From positions 1 to 64,000 of the forward strand of contig JAFAFA010000147.1 in NCBI GenBank assembly GCA_023423695.1: DNA of 64,000 nt. The letters are read 5' to 3'. The position numbers and the translations under genes were made by a program. This stretch comes from Pseudomonadota bacterium (GTDB lineage Bacteria; Pseudomonadota; Alphaproteobacteria; Azospirillales; Azospirillaceae). Shown piece by piece: positions 8,995 to 17,656 of this stretch; positions within the stretch are counted from its first letter, which is position 1; every line of letters starts with the position of its first letter. The notes under the pieces were generated by a model that was not told where the DNA came from, searched no databases, and worked only from the letters and a program-made list of their open reading frames with translations.

Positions 8995-9016
8995 ACCCCC
9001 GACCATGGTCGGGGGT
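8995..9016. promoter_or_regulatory. 22-bp perfect palindrome
   Basis: ACCCCCGACCATGGTCGGGGGT equals its own reverse complement over all 22 bases. It lies between the end of the orphan gene (9099, reading left) and the start of the MFS gene (8857). It could be a terminator of the orphan gene or a dimer-binding operator for the permease. There is no T-run on either side, which slightly favours an operator. Confidence 0.45.
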
Positions 9017-9098
9017 ATCAGGCATTGCGGTACTGGGTTACACTGATCTTTTGGACAGGTGATCTGTGGCTGCCCGAGGCTTTCGAAGCTTCGCCAGC

Positions 9099-9722
9099 TC
9101 AGGCGAAGCTGTCGCCCAATCCCAGCCTCTTGAGCGGGAAGCCGGCGGTTTCGCAGGCCTGACGGATCTCCCGCACGGCGGCGGAGATTTCGCTGCTGAG
9201 GCTCGTCCTTGGAGGCGTCTTCAGGATCTGATGAAACATGTCCTGATGAACAGCCTTGAAGGTCGGATCGGACGAAGAGCCCAGCATATGAAGGCGGTAC
9301 ATGTCGTCGAAGATGCTGGCATCGACCTTGCGACCGCTCGATGTGGAGACCCGCTTGAACCAGCTCATGCTCTTTGCCAGTTCCGAGTCCTGCCGTACCG
9401 TGTTCATCCGCCCCATCAGGCGGCTGTAATTCTGGTCGTTCTGGTTGCCGCTGACCAAGAACATGTCAAAGATGCAAATCGCCTTGGTCTTGGTCGGTGC
9501 GCCCCGGAAGAGCTGGACCATCCAGGGGAACAGCACCCGCTTCAACCGTTTCACCGCGATATCCACCGGGTCCGTGGCGAAATATGCCCGATCCATGCTG
9601 TTCATGTTTTCTCCCAGCTTTGCGGACGGGCCGGGACTCAGGGCAGCATAAACGATTGCCTGCCGCACGTTATCTGCGGCAAAGGCGACGGTTTCGGCGT
9701 GAGATGGCAATAAACCCTCCAT
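9099..9722 (-). CDS. Orphan hypothetical protein of lower G+C
   Basis: This 207-aa protein has no family I recognise. It has no clear signal peptide or membrane helix. It contains a basic, aromatic middle part ('KRLKRVLFPWMVQLFRG') and a mainly helical C-terminus. Its codons are noticeably less G/C-biased at third positions than its neighbours, and the flanking spacers are A/T-richer, which suggests a more recent arrival. The start is uncertain: the ATG at 9722 has a poor ribosome-binding site, whereas ATG 9605 (residue 40) is preceded by GGGAGA at good spacing, giving a 168-aa product. A 17-bp inverted repeat lies about 55 bases upstream of 9722. Confidence 0.55.
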   Translation of the reverse strand: MEGLLPSHAETVAFAADNVRQAIVYAALSPGPSAKLGENMNSMDRAYFATDPVDIAVKRLKRVLFPWMVQLFRGAPTKTKAICIFDMFLVSGNQNDQNYSRLMGRMNTVRQDSELAKSMSWFKRVSTSSGRKVDASIFDDMYRLHMLGSSSDPTFKAVHQDMFHQILKTPPRTSLSSEISAAVREIRQACETAGFPLKRLGLGDSFA

Positions 9723-9774
9723 GGCGGTGATCAGTATGTCCCGTGATAACCGATCATCCGCAAGTATTGCTCAA

Positions 9775-9791
9775 TTTTCCATGATGGAAAA
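9775..9791. promoter_or_regulatory. 17-bp inverted repeat upstream of the orphan gene
   Basis: TTTTCCAT-G-ATGGAAAA is a perfect inverted repeat with a single central base. It sits in an A/T-rich stretch upstream of the leftward orphan gene and beyond the 3' end of the binding-protein gene at 9907. It could be an operator; the regulator is not known. Confidence 0.4.
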
Positions 9792-9906
9792 CTACTCAAG
9801 AAGGCAGAGTTCATCGGCCTGGAACTGGCGGAGGTCCACTCGCCTCCCCTTAAATTCGATTTTCGACATATGCGCCGGGGCTGGATTTTGACCGGCCGGA
9901 TCTCCG

Positions 9907-10983
9907 TTACTGGAATACGGGGGCGTAGAGCAGCCCGCCCTGGGTCCAGGGGCGGTTCGGTCCGCGATCCAGCTTGAAGGGAGAGCGGGCGCCCAGATTG
10001 CGTTCGAAGATCTCGCCATAATTCCCGACCTGCACCACCGCCTGATAGGCCCAGTCCGGACGCAGCCCCGCCTTCGACGCGACCTCAGGCAGGCCGGACA
10101 GCAGGCGCCGCATCTCGCTGCCGCCGGTGATCCGCTGGAAATTGGCGTTGGCGCCGGTGACGCCCGCATCCTCGGCCAGGAACAGCGCGTAGATGGTCCA
10201 GCGCACCGCCGCCATCCACATGCGGTCGGTATTCGGCATCAGCGGAGCCAGCGGTTCGCGCGAGGGAAGGGGGGCGTCGGCGATCTCCAGCGCCTCCTTC
10301 GGCGACTCCAGCATATGCAACGCGGTGGTCAGCAGGGCCCGGTCGGCGCTGAGTGCTGCGCAGTCGCGGCTGAGGAAGGCCTCCAGCGCATCGGGCCAGC
10401 CGGGAAAGCTCCGCAGCTTCCAGGGGCGCTTGCCACCGGCGACCAGCGTCTCCAGCTCGGCCTGGGTGGTGGTTCCGGCGGGGACGCAGACCGTCAGTTC
10501 CGTTCCGTCCAACGCCGACCGGCCGTCTGGCAGGCGCCACGCGGCGATCCCCTGCACGTCGTGGAAGACCGGCGGTCCGAAATCGACGGCGTAGGTCGCA
10601 TCGCGGGTCAGCGTCCAGGAAGTCTGGGCGAAGGAGATGTCGACCTCGCCGGCGGCGACTGCGTCGAATTCCTGCGGTTTGGACAGGCGGCGGATCTCCA
10701 CGGCGTCGGCCTTCCCCAGGACGGCGGCGGCCAGCGCCCGGCACAGATCGACCATGAAGCCGACCGGCCGTCCGCTGTCGTCGTTGGCGGCGAATCCAGG
10801 ATTGAAGGACACGCCGCAGCGAACCACCCCCCGCCGCTCGATCTCCGCCAGGACCGGGCGGTCGCCGTTCGGCACAGGCTGCGCGTCCGGCTGCGCGACG
10901 GCGGTTCCGCCGACCGCCGGGCCGACCGCCGGGACGAGCACCAGAATCAGCCCCAGCGCGGCGGCAACAGGCTTCAGCCCCAT
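9907..10983 (-). CDS. Periplasmic amino-acid-binding-like protein (AapJ-like)
   Basis: This 358-aa protein begins with an export signal (about 1-30) and continues as a family 3 extracellular solute-binding protein. The marks are 'RRGVVRCGV', 'GFMVDLCRALAAAVLG', 'DISFAQTSWTLTRDATYAVDFGPPVF' (split across strands 2-3) and 'QVGNYGEIFERNLG' near the end, all typical of general L-amino-acid ABC binding proteins such as AapJ. No permease or ATPase gene is adjacent. Instead the gene is divergent from a TorS-like hybrid kinase 108 bp away. An obvious hypothesis is that it is a ligand-binding accessory of that sensor rather than a transport component. The ATG at 10983 is preceded by AGGGGAGAAGG. Confidence 0.78.
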   Translation of the reverse strand: MGLKPVAAALGLILVLVPAVGPAVGGTAVAQPDAQPVPNGDRPVLAEIERRGVVRCGVSFNPGFAANDDSGRPVGFMVDLCRALAAAVLGKADAVEIRRLSKPQEFDAVAAGEVDISFAQTSWTLTRDATYAVDFGPPVFHDVQGIAAWRLPDGRSALDGTELTVCVPAGTTTQAELETLVAGGKRPWKLRSFPGWPDALEAFLSRDCAALSADRALLTTALHMLESPKEALEIADAPLPSREPLAPLMPNTDRMWMAAVRWTIYALFLAEDAGVTGANANFQRITGGSEMRRLLSGLPEVASKAGLRPDWAYQAVVQVGNYGEIFERNLGARSPFKLDRGPNRPWTQGGLLYAPVFQ

Positions 10984-11091
10984 CCTTCTCCCCTTATCCT
11001 ACGGCGCCGCTATGATACGCTGCCCACGGCACCGCGCAAACGATTGGGGTGTCGGGGGCTGGGCGTCTGGACGGGACTGGCGGAATTGGGA

Positions 11092-14000
11092 ATGGCGGGC
11101 GGCAGCAAGTCGGAGGCCGGCAGGTCCGAAGCCGGCAAGGCGGGCGTGGTGAGGATCGGCGTCGGCGCGCGTCTGTTCGGCGCGCTCGCCTTCAACGGTC
11201 TGGTCGCCTTCCTGATCGGACTTGGCGCCTACATCGCCTTCGACGGCCTGCATGCCGGAATCACCAAGGTGACGTCGGAGCAGTTTCCGGCCGTCGTCGC
11301 CTCCGCCAAGCTGGAGCGCCAGCATCAGCGGATCATGCGGACCCTGGAACAACTGGCCCTATCGGACGACAATTTCGGTCGTGAAACGATCAAGCAGGGA
11401 TTGGCGGACCAACTGGACGGCTATGACCGGCTGCTGGCGGAGATGGAATCGTCCGACGCCCCCCAGGCCCGGCGGATTGCCGGGCTGAAGCAGCAGCGCG
11501 ACGAGATCCTGCGCCTGCGCGACGCCATCGACCGCGGCGTGACCGCCCGCGTTGCCGCCCGCCGGGCCTTGGCCGACCGGACCCGCGACGTGCGGCGCAT
11601 GGCTGACGCGCTGGCGGCACCGGAATTGCGCGGGGTCGAGGACGTGGGTGTGCAGCGCTGGCTGGCGATGGCCGAGCGGCTTCTGTTCCTGATCGCGTCG
11701 GTCCATCAGGCGGAGAACAGCTTCGCCCTGGCCCGGTTGGCCGACGGCGCGGCGGCGCAGCTGGAGAGTCTCGCCGGTTCGGTGCCCCAAGGCTTCACGG
11801 GCGAGGGGTCGGATCGGCTGGCCCGCCTGGCCGAGGGAATGCGCGTGGTGGTGGAAGGCGAGCGCTCCGTCTTCCGCCAGCGTCAGGCCGAACTGCAGGC
11901 TTCGGAGGCGCTGAACGGGCTGGTCGACCGCGCCAATCAGGTGTCGCTGGTCAACACCGGCCTGAACACCGGCATCTTCGTCGAGCAGACCAAGGCCGCG
12001 GAGGAAAGCCGCCAGCAGGTGATCGAGGTATCGACCACCTACACCCGCCTGTTCTTCGCCTCGGTCGGGGTGGTGGTGCTGGGGATGGTGCTGTCGGTGC
12101 TGTATGTCCGGCGCAAGGTGCTGGCCCGGCTGTGGGCGGTCAGCGAGGCGATCCGCGACCGCACCGGGGGTGGCAGGGCGGAGGTGCCGGCGACCGGCGC
12201 CGACGAGATCGGCGAGTTGGCCCGCGCGCTCCGCTTCTACATCCAGGAGACGGAGGACAAGAGCGAGGCCCTGCGCCGCAACGAGCAATGGCTGCGCACG
12301 GTGCTGGAGGCGGCGCCGGTCCCGCTGGTGATCTCCGGCCGTGCCGACGGCCAGATCCGCTTCGTCAACCGCCGCGCCGCCGACCTGTTCGAGGTCGCCG
12401 ATGCCGGCGAACTGCTGGGCCGGCCGGCCGCCACCGTCTGGTACGCCCCGGCGGTGCGCGAGGAGTTCGTCCGCGACGTCTTCGCCAGCGGCCTTGCCCT
12501 GGACGTGGAGACGGAACTGGTGACCCGCACCGGTCGCCGGCTGTGGGGCCTGCTGTCCGGCATCGCCTTCGAATTCCAGGGGGAGGAGGTGCTGCTGAGT
12601 TCGATCGTCGACATCACCCGCCGCCGCGAGGCGGAGGAGCTGCTGCGCCGGACCCAGGCCTTCCTGGATGCCGTGATCGACAATGTGCCGAGCGTGCTCT
12701 ACGTGCTGGAGGGCGACACCGGCCGCGTCGTGCTGTGGAACCGGGCGGCGGAGGATTGCTTCGGCACCCGTCGCGCCGACATCGAGGACCGCACCCTGGC
12801 CGAGGTGCTGGGGCCGGAGACCGGGCGGGCTCTTGCCGGCGGCGATCCCGGGTCCATGCGCTCGCTGGGCGTGGAGGAGCTGGCGTTGTCCCGCAACGGC
12901 GAGACCGCGGTCTTCGCCCTGCAGCGCCACCCCTTCGAATGGTCGGGGGACGGCCGCTGCCGTATCATCTGCGTCGCCAACGACGTTACCGCCTCGCGCC
13001 GGGCGCGGGAGGAACTGCGGCAGGCCAAGGAGCGGGCGGAGCGCGCCGACGCCGCCAAGACCGAATTCCTCGCCACCGTCAGCCACGAGATGCGCACGCC
13101 GCTGAACGGCATCCTCGGACTGTGCCGCCTTCTGCTGACCGGGCAGCTGCATGCGGGCGAGCGGCGCTATGCCATGTCGATCATGCGCTGCGGCCATGGG
13201 CTGCTCGATCAGGTCAACGACATCCTCGATCTGCGCAAGATCGAAGACGGCAAGCTCGACCTCGACCCCGCTCCCTGCGCCCTGCTGCCGGTGCTTGAAG
13301 AGGTCGTTGCGACGGTGGAAGGACTGGCGAACGAAAAGGGGATCGACCTCGACTTCGACATCGCGCCGGAGGTGCCGGACTTCGTGGTGATCGACCGCCA
13401 GCGGCTGCGCCAGATCCTGGTGAACCTCGTCGGCAACGCGGTGAAGTTCACCGAACGCGGCGGCGTCGATCTGCGCGTCGATATCGAGCCGGTACCGGAA
13501 CGTTCCGGAAGCCGAGAGGCCGTTGAAATGCTGCGTCTGGCCGTGCGTGACACCGGCATCGGCGTGCCGCCGGAGCGCCGTGCCGCCATCTTCGAGAAGC
13601 TGGAACAGGCCGATCCCACCATCGCCCGGCGCTTCGGCGGCAGCGGGCTGGGGCTCGCCATCGTGCGGCACCTGCTGGACGCCATGCAGGGCAGCATCCG
13701 CGTCGACAGTGCGGTCGGTTTGGGCAGCGTCTTCACCGTCACCATCCCCTTGCAGCGGGTGGAGGAATCCGCCCTGCCGGCCCGGCGGCCCGGCCGGCTT
13801 CTGCCGATCAGCCGGGTGCGGTCGCTGGCCCTGCTGCTGGTGGAGGACGATGCGATCAACCGGGAGGTGGCGCTTGGCCTGCTGTCCGATGCCGGCCACC
13901 GCATCACCATCGCCGAGACGGGGGAGAAAGCGCTGGAACTGGCGGCCCGGCGGCGTTTCGACGCCGTACTGCTGGACATCCGCCTGCCCGACATCGACGG

Positions 14001-14619
14001 GCTGGAGGTGGCGCGCCGCATCCGTGCCTTCGATGATGCCGACCGGGCGGCGGTGCCGATCGTCGCGGTGACCGCCAATGTCTTCGCCGCCGACCGCGCC
14101 CGCTATCTCACCGCCGGCATCGACGCGGTGATCGAAAAGCCCATCTTCCCGGAACGGCTGATGCATCTGCTGTCCAATGCGGTCGCGTCGCGCGGGGATG
14201 GTGCCGGCGATGGCGAGGATGCGGCGGGTGACGAGGCCGTCTTCGCGATCCCCGCCCGCCCGCCGGTGGTGGAGGAGGATTTGAGCGACGAGATCCTGGA
14301 ACGCTACATTCGCTCCCTCGGTCCGGCGCGCTTCACCACCATCCGCGGGTTGCTGCTGGACTCTGCGCAGGAGGGGCTGCCCCGCCTGACCGCCGCCGAT
14401 ACGCCCGACGACGAGATCGAGGACATCGCCCATCGTCTGGCCGGCGCCGCCAGCCATTTCGGCCTGACCCGCTTCGTCGGGCTGATGCGCGCGGTGGAGG
14501 ACGGCATGCGCGAGGGCCGCCGCGTCGAGGCCCAGGAACTGGCCGCGACGGCGGAATCGGTGTTCAGCCGCGGGCTTGCGGCAATGGACGCGGTGCAGGG
14601 GATGCTGCAGGGGGCGTAA
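11092..14619 (+). CDS. TorS-like hybrid histidine kinase with HPt domain
   Basis: The 1175-aa membrane sensor has, in order: TM1 (about 28-50); a helical periplasmic domain (about 50-315); TM2 (about 320-340); HAMP; two PAS domains (about 395-515 and 520-640); HisKA (H665 in TVSHEMRTPLNG); HATPase ('NLVGNAVKFTE', 'GGSGLGLAI'); a receiver (D962 in LLDIRLP); and a C-terminal HPt (H1114 in AHRLAGAASHFG). This is the layout of unorthodox kinases like TorS, with extra PAS domains. Phosphate should pass H665-D962-H1114 and then to a separate response regulator, most likely the TorR-like one at 16255. The start is uncertain: ATG 11092 is the first ATG before TM1. The divergent binding protein may supply the ligand signal. 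Confidence 0.85.
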   Translation: MAGGSKSEAGRSEAGKAGVVRIGVGARLFGALAFNGLVAFLIGLGAYIAFDGLHAGITKVTSEQFPAVVASAKLERQHQRIMRTLEQLALSDDNFGRETIKQGLADQLDGYDRLLAEMESSDAPQARRIAGLKQQRDEILRLRDAIDRGVTARVAARRALADRTRDVRRMADALAAPELRGVEDVGVQRWLAMAERLLFLIASVHQAENSFALARLADGAAAQLESLAGSVPQGFTGEGSDRLARLAEGMRVVVEGERSVFRQRQAELQASEALNGLVDRANQVSLVNTGLNTGIFVEQTKAAEESRQQVIEVSTTYTRLFFASVGVVVLGMVLSVLYVRRKVLARLWAVSEAIRDRTGGGRAEVPATGADEIGELARALRFYIQETEDKSEALRRNEQWLRTVLEAAPVPLVISGRADGQIRFVNRRAADLFEVADAGELLGRPAATVWYAPAVREEFVRDVFASGLALDVETELVTRTGRRLWGLLSGIAFEFQGEEVLLSSIVDITRRREAEELLRRTQAFLDAVIDNVPSVLYVLEGDTGRVVLWNRAAEDCFGTRRADIEDRTLAEVLGPETGRALAGGDPGSMRSLGVEELALSRNGETAVFALQRHPFEWSGDGRCRIICVANDVTASRRAREELRQAKERAERADAAKTEFLATVSHEMRTPLNGILGLCRLLLTGQLHAGERRYAMSIMRCGHGLLDQVNDILDLRKIEDGKLDLDPAPCALLPVLEEVVATVEGLANEKGIDLDFDIAPEVPDFVVIDRQRLRQILVNLVGNAVKFTERGGVDLRVDIEPVPERSGSREAVEMLRLAVRDTGIGVPPERRAAIFEKLEQADPTIARRFGGSGLGLAIVRHLLDAMQGSIRVDSAVGLGSVFTVTIPLQRVEESALPARRPGRLLPISRVRSLALLLVEDDAINREVALGLLSDAGHRITIAETGEKALELAARRRFDAVLLDIRLPDIDGLEVARRIRAFDDADRAAVPIVAVTANVFAADRARYLTAGIDAVIEKPIFPERLMHLLSNAVASRGDGAGDGEDAAGDEAVFAIPARPPVVEEDLSDEILERYIRSLGPARFTTIRGLLLDSAQEGLPRLTAADTPDDEIEDIAHRLAGAASHFGLTRFVGLMRAVEDGMREGRRVEAQELAATAESVFSRGLAAMDAVQGMLQGA

Positions 14620-14627
14620 GGCGGTTC

Positions 14628-16049
14628 CTACACGATCGACAGCATCGCCGCCGCCGGCGCGTCCAGCGCATCGGACAGCGCGCGCAGGCCGCGCGCGGCC
14701 TCGTCGCGGCTGCGCGGCATGCACAAGCCCACGCGCACGGCATGGGGGGCGCTGGCACGGCCGACGGCGAAGGCATCGGCCCCGGTGACGATCACGCCGC
14801 GCCGGCGGGCCTCGCCGACGAAATCCTCGCGCCGCCAGGGCTCCGGCAGGACCAGCCACAGATGCTGTGCCGCCGAGCTGCCGTAGACTGTGCCGGCCGG
14901 CAGGATGGAGCGGGCAAGCCGCTGGCGGGCCAGATCCTCCTCCCGCTGGGTGGCGACGATGCGGTCGGCGGTGCCGTCCTGGATCCAGCGCGCCACCACC
15001 TCCGCCGGCAGGGCGGGGGCGGAATATTGCAGGGCGCGGATGGTGGTTTCGACGCGGGAGCGAAGTTCCGCCGGTGCGACGACGAAGCCCAGCCGCAACC
15101 CGGCGGCAAGGCTCTTGGACACGCTCGACACATACAGGGTGATGTCGGGGGCGATGGTCTGGATCGGCCGGGCCTCCGGCACCATGAAGCCGAACACGTC
15201 GTCTTCGATCAGGATCACGCCATAGCGGCGGGCGATCTCGGCGATCTCGCGGCGGCGGGCGGCGGGCATCACCACCGCCGTCGGGTTCTGCAGGGTCGGC
15301 ACCAGATAGACCGCCTTCGGCCCCAGCCGCCGGCAGGCGCTGTCGAAGGCGTCGGGCACCAGTCCATGCTCGTCGATGGCAACCCCTTCCAGATGATAGC
15401 CCTGCGTCGCCGCCAGCGCCTTGGTGCCGATGTTGGTCAGCCGTTCCGCCAGGATGACGTCGCCGGGGCGGGCGACGGCGGCCAGAGCCACCGCCAGCGC
15501 GTTCTGCGCCCCTGTGGTCAGCAGCACCGAGTCGGCGCTCGCCTGCACCCGGTGCTGGCGCTCCAGCCAGGCGGCGGCGGCGGCGCGATGGTCGGGCAGC
15601 CCGGCATGCGGGCCATAGCCGATCAGCGCCGCCGCGCGGCCGGAGGCGCCGATGGCCGCCAGCGTCTGGCCGAAGGCCTGCACCGCGACGGCATGTTCGG
15701 GGTGGACCGTCGTCATGTTGACGATGGCGGAGCCGGTCCCCGCTTCTCCCGCGGACGTTTCCCCGGCCGGCGGCCAGCCGAGCGGCAGGGGTGTCGCCGA
15801 CGAGCGCTGGCCCTGCACGAAGGTTCCGCGTCCGACCTCACCGCCGATCAGGCCGCGCTTTTCCGCCTCCGTATAGGCGCGCGTCACCGTGCCCACCGTG
15901 ACGCCGAGGCGGAAGGCGAGGTCGCGGTGGGTGGGCAGGCGGGTGCCGACCGGCAGCGTGCCCTCCGCGATGTCGTCGGCCAGCGCATCGGCGATGACGC
16001 GGTAGAGCGGGCCGGCGCGGCCCTCCAGGTTCGGGGTCCAATTTGTCAT
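14628..16049 (-). CDS. MocR-type GntR/aminotransferase-fold transcriptional regulator
   Basis: This 473-aa protein has an N-terminal GntR winged helix (about 10-78; 'LYRVIADALADDI', 'LPTHRDLAFRLGV') joined to a class I aminotransferase fold (about 100-465). K312 in SSVSKSLAAG is the expected Schiff-base lysine for pyridoxal phosphate, and 'LIEDDVFGFM' carries the cofactor-ring aspartate. MocR proteins use the fold to sense PLP or amino compounds and usually control vitamin B6, GABA, taurine or ectoine genes. It sits convergent with the TorS-like kinase (8 bp apart) and divergent from the TorR-like regulator, inside the same signalling group. I chose the ATG at 16049 because the winged helix starts there. 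Confidence 0.83.
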   Translation of the reverse strand: MTNWTPNLEGRAGPLYRVIADALADDIAEGTLPVGTRLPTHRDLAFRLGVTVGTVTRAYTEAEKRGLIGGEVGRGTFVQGQRSSATPLPLGWPPAGETSAGEAGTGSAIVNMTTVHPEHAVAVQAFGQTLAAIGASGRAAALIGYGPHAGLPDHRAAAAAWLERQHRVQASADSVLLTTGAQNALAVALAAVARPGDVILAERLTNIGTKALAATQGYHLEGVAIDEHGLVPDAFDSACRRLGPKAVYLVPTLQNPTAVVMPAARRREIAEIARRYGVILIEDDVFGFMVPEARPIQTIAPDITLYVSSVSKSLAAGLRLGFVVAPAELRSRVETTIRALQYSAPALPAEVVARWIQDGTADRIVATQREEDLARQRLARSILPAGTVYGSSAAQHLWLVLPEPWRREDFVGEARRRGVIVTGADAFAVGRASAPHAVRVGLCMPRSRDEAARGLRALSDALDAPAAAMLSIV

Positions 16050-16254
16050 GAGTACAAATGTGGCATTGTCCTCTTCTTCTGGCAAGTTCGGCGCGATTGT
16101 CCCCCTCTGCAAACCTTGGCGGACGGCACAATCAGTGGATGCCGCTTGGGAGGGGATGTATGCTCCACCTTGTGTCCGGTTGGCGGAACCGATAGCTTTG
16201 GTATGAGGGGCCGGCAGACAATCCGCCGGCCATCGGAGTCCGTCACGGGGGACA

Positions 16255-16950
16255 ATGAACACCATCGCGGTGGTCGACGACGATCCCATCACCCGCGAGA
16301 CCCTGAAGGCCTATCTGGAAGGCGAGGGGTATCGGGTGATGCTGGCGCGCGACGGCGATCAGCTGTCGGCGCTGCTGGCGCGCGGGCGGATCGACCTGCT
16401 GCTGCTGGACATCCGGCTTCCCGGCAAGGACGGGCTGGCGGTGACGCGGGAACTGCGGGCCAGCTCCAACATCGGCATCATCCTGATCACAGGCCGGTCC
16501 GACCGGATGGACCGGCTGATCGGGCTGGAGCTTGGTGCCGACGACTACATCACCAAGCCGTTCGAGCCGCGCGAGATTCTGGCCCGCACCCGCAGCCTCC
16601 TGCGCCGCATCGCCAAGCCGACACGGCCGGCCAGCGGACGGGTGAAGCGGTTCGACGGGTGGGAGTTGCATCTGGACAAGCGCCGCCTGCGCGACCCCGG
16701 CGGCGAGGATGCGCGGCTGACCTCGGCCGAATTCGAACTGCTGGCCGCTTTCGTCGAGAATTCGGGGCGGGTGTTGAGCCGCGACGATCTGCTGGATCTG
16801 ACGCTGCGAGGCGATTCGGTTCCCTACGACCGCTCCATCGACCGGCTGGTCCGCCGCCTGCGCCAGGTGGTGGAACCCGATCCCGCCGAACCGAGCCGCA
16901 TCGTCACCATCCACGGCATGGGGTACATGTTCCAGGCCGTCGTGGACTGA
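16255..16950 (+). CDS. OmpR-type response regulator, TorR-like
   Basis: This 231-aa protein has a receiver (about 2-115) with D8-D10, phosphoacceptor D52 (LLDIRLPGKDG) and K101, and a C-terminal OmpR winged helix (about 128-230; 'LTSAEFELLAAF', 'IHGMGYMF'). The segment 'GIILITGRSDRMDRLIGLE' followed by LGADDYITKP is very close to the equivalent part of E. coli TorR. It is the probable output partner of the TorS-like kinase at 11092, from which it is separated only by the MocR gene on the other strand. No torCAD-like reductase genes are in the window, so the target pathway is open. GGGGG precedes the ATG. Confidence 0.85.
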   Translation: MNTIAVVDDDPITRETLKAYLEGEGYRVMLARDGDQLSALLARGRIDLLLLDIRLPGKDGLAVTRELRASSNIGIILITGRSDRMDRLIGLELGADDYITKPFEPREILARTRSLLRRIAKPTRPASGRVKRFDGWELHLDKRRLRDPGGEDARLTSAEFELLAAFVENSGRVLSRDDLLDLTLRGDSVPYDRSIDRLVRRLRQVVEPDPAEPSRIVTIHGMGYMFQAVVD

Positions 16951-17002
16951 CTTGCTCCCATGATCGCTCCCCTGAACGTTCCTTGGGAGGGCATCGGCCC
17001 GC

Positions 17003-17629
17003 TCAGGATTGGACGGGCGAGGCCCGGCGCTGCGGACGGGCGGCGGCGGCTTCTTCCTCCGGCTTGCCGGGCTTGCGGAAGGTGCTGTGTTCGGAAATGC
17101 GGTTGACAGTCAGCCCGCTCAGGCGGCAGCCGGCGACCTCCAGGATCTCGAAGCCGGCCTTGCGGGGATACCGTGCGGCCACCCGCTCGCGCGCGTCCCG
17201 TTCGCCGTCGGCGATCAGCAGGAAGCGGCGGATGCCGGACCAGCCGCGATGGCCGCGCTGGTCGGCGAAGCTGACCGCGGTCGGGTGGAAGCGCACCGCG
17301 ACCTCCCAGAAGCGGCCGGGGCGCGGCTCGTTCCGGTCGAATACGAAGTAGCGCTGCATGGCGGCACCCTTCTTCTGGTCCAGTTCCAGGAGAGAGGCCT
17401 GCATGTCGATTTCCGCCTTCTGCACCCGCTTTTCCATGTCCGCATGGTGCTGGGCCAGTTGGGCATAATCGGTGGCGACGTCCGCGACCTCCTTGGTCAC
17501 GTCGTCCACCTTCTCCTTCAGCTTGGACATGGCGACCCTGGTCAGGGTCAGCTGGCGGCGCCAATAGCGGTTGGACAGGACGGTCAGCACCATCAGGCCA
17601 AGCGCGAAATACAGCATCATGCCGGTCAT
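17003..17629 (-). CDS. Membrane-anchored coiled-coil protein (second of a pair)
   Basis: The family of this 208-aa protein is not recognised. It has one N-terminal transmembrane helix (about 3-20), then a basic stretch, then a long coiled coil (about 30-92, rich in K, E, D, A and Q with heptad-like spacing). A compact C-terminal part follows (about 93-180; 'YFVFDRNEPRPGRFWEVAVRF'), and the tail (from about 185) is low-complexity and Pro/Ala/Arg/Glu-rich. The tail should be cytoplasmic if the helix is a signal anchor. It lies 27 bp downstream of a gene with the same plan (17657-18220), so the two are probably one operon and may form a hetero-oligomer. I make no functional call. Confidence 0.65.
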   Translation of the reverse strand: MTGMMLYFALGLMVLTVLSNRYWRRQLTLTRVAMSKLKEKVDDVTKEVADVATDYAQLAQHHADMEKRVQKAEIDMQASLLELDQKKGAAMQRYFVFDRNEPRPGRFWEVAVRFHPTAVSFADQRGHRGWSGIRRFLLIADGERDARERVAARYPRKAGFEILEVAGCRLSGLTVNRISEHSTFRKPGKPEEEAAAARPQRRASPVQS

Positions 17630-17656
17630 CGTGCCGTTCCCATCATGCCGCCCTCT

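Noticed and set aside
11359..14859. Long open frame opposite the TorS-like kinase
   Set aside because: It is antisense to a well supported kinase and contains no recognisable domain. The absence of stops is due to high G+C.
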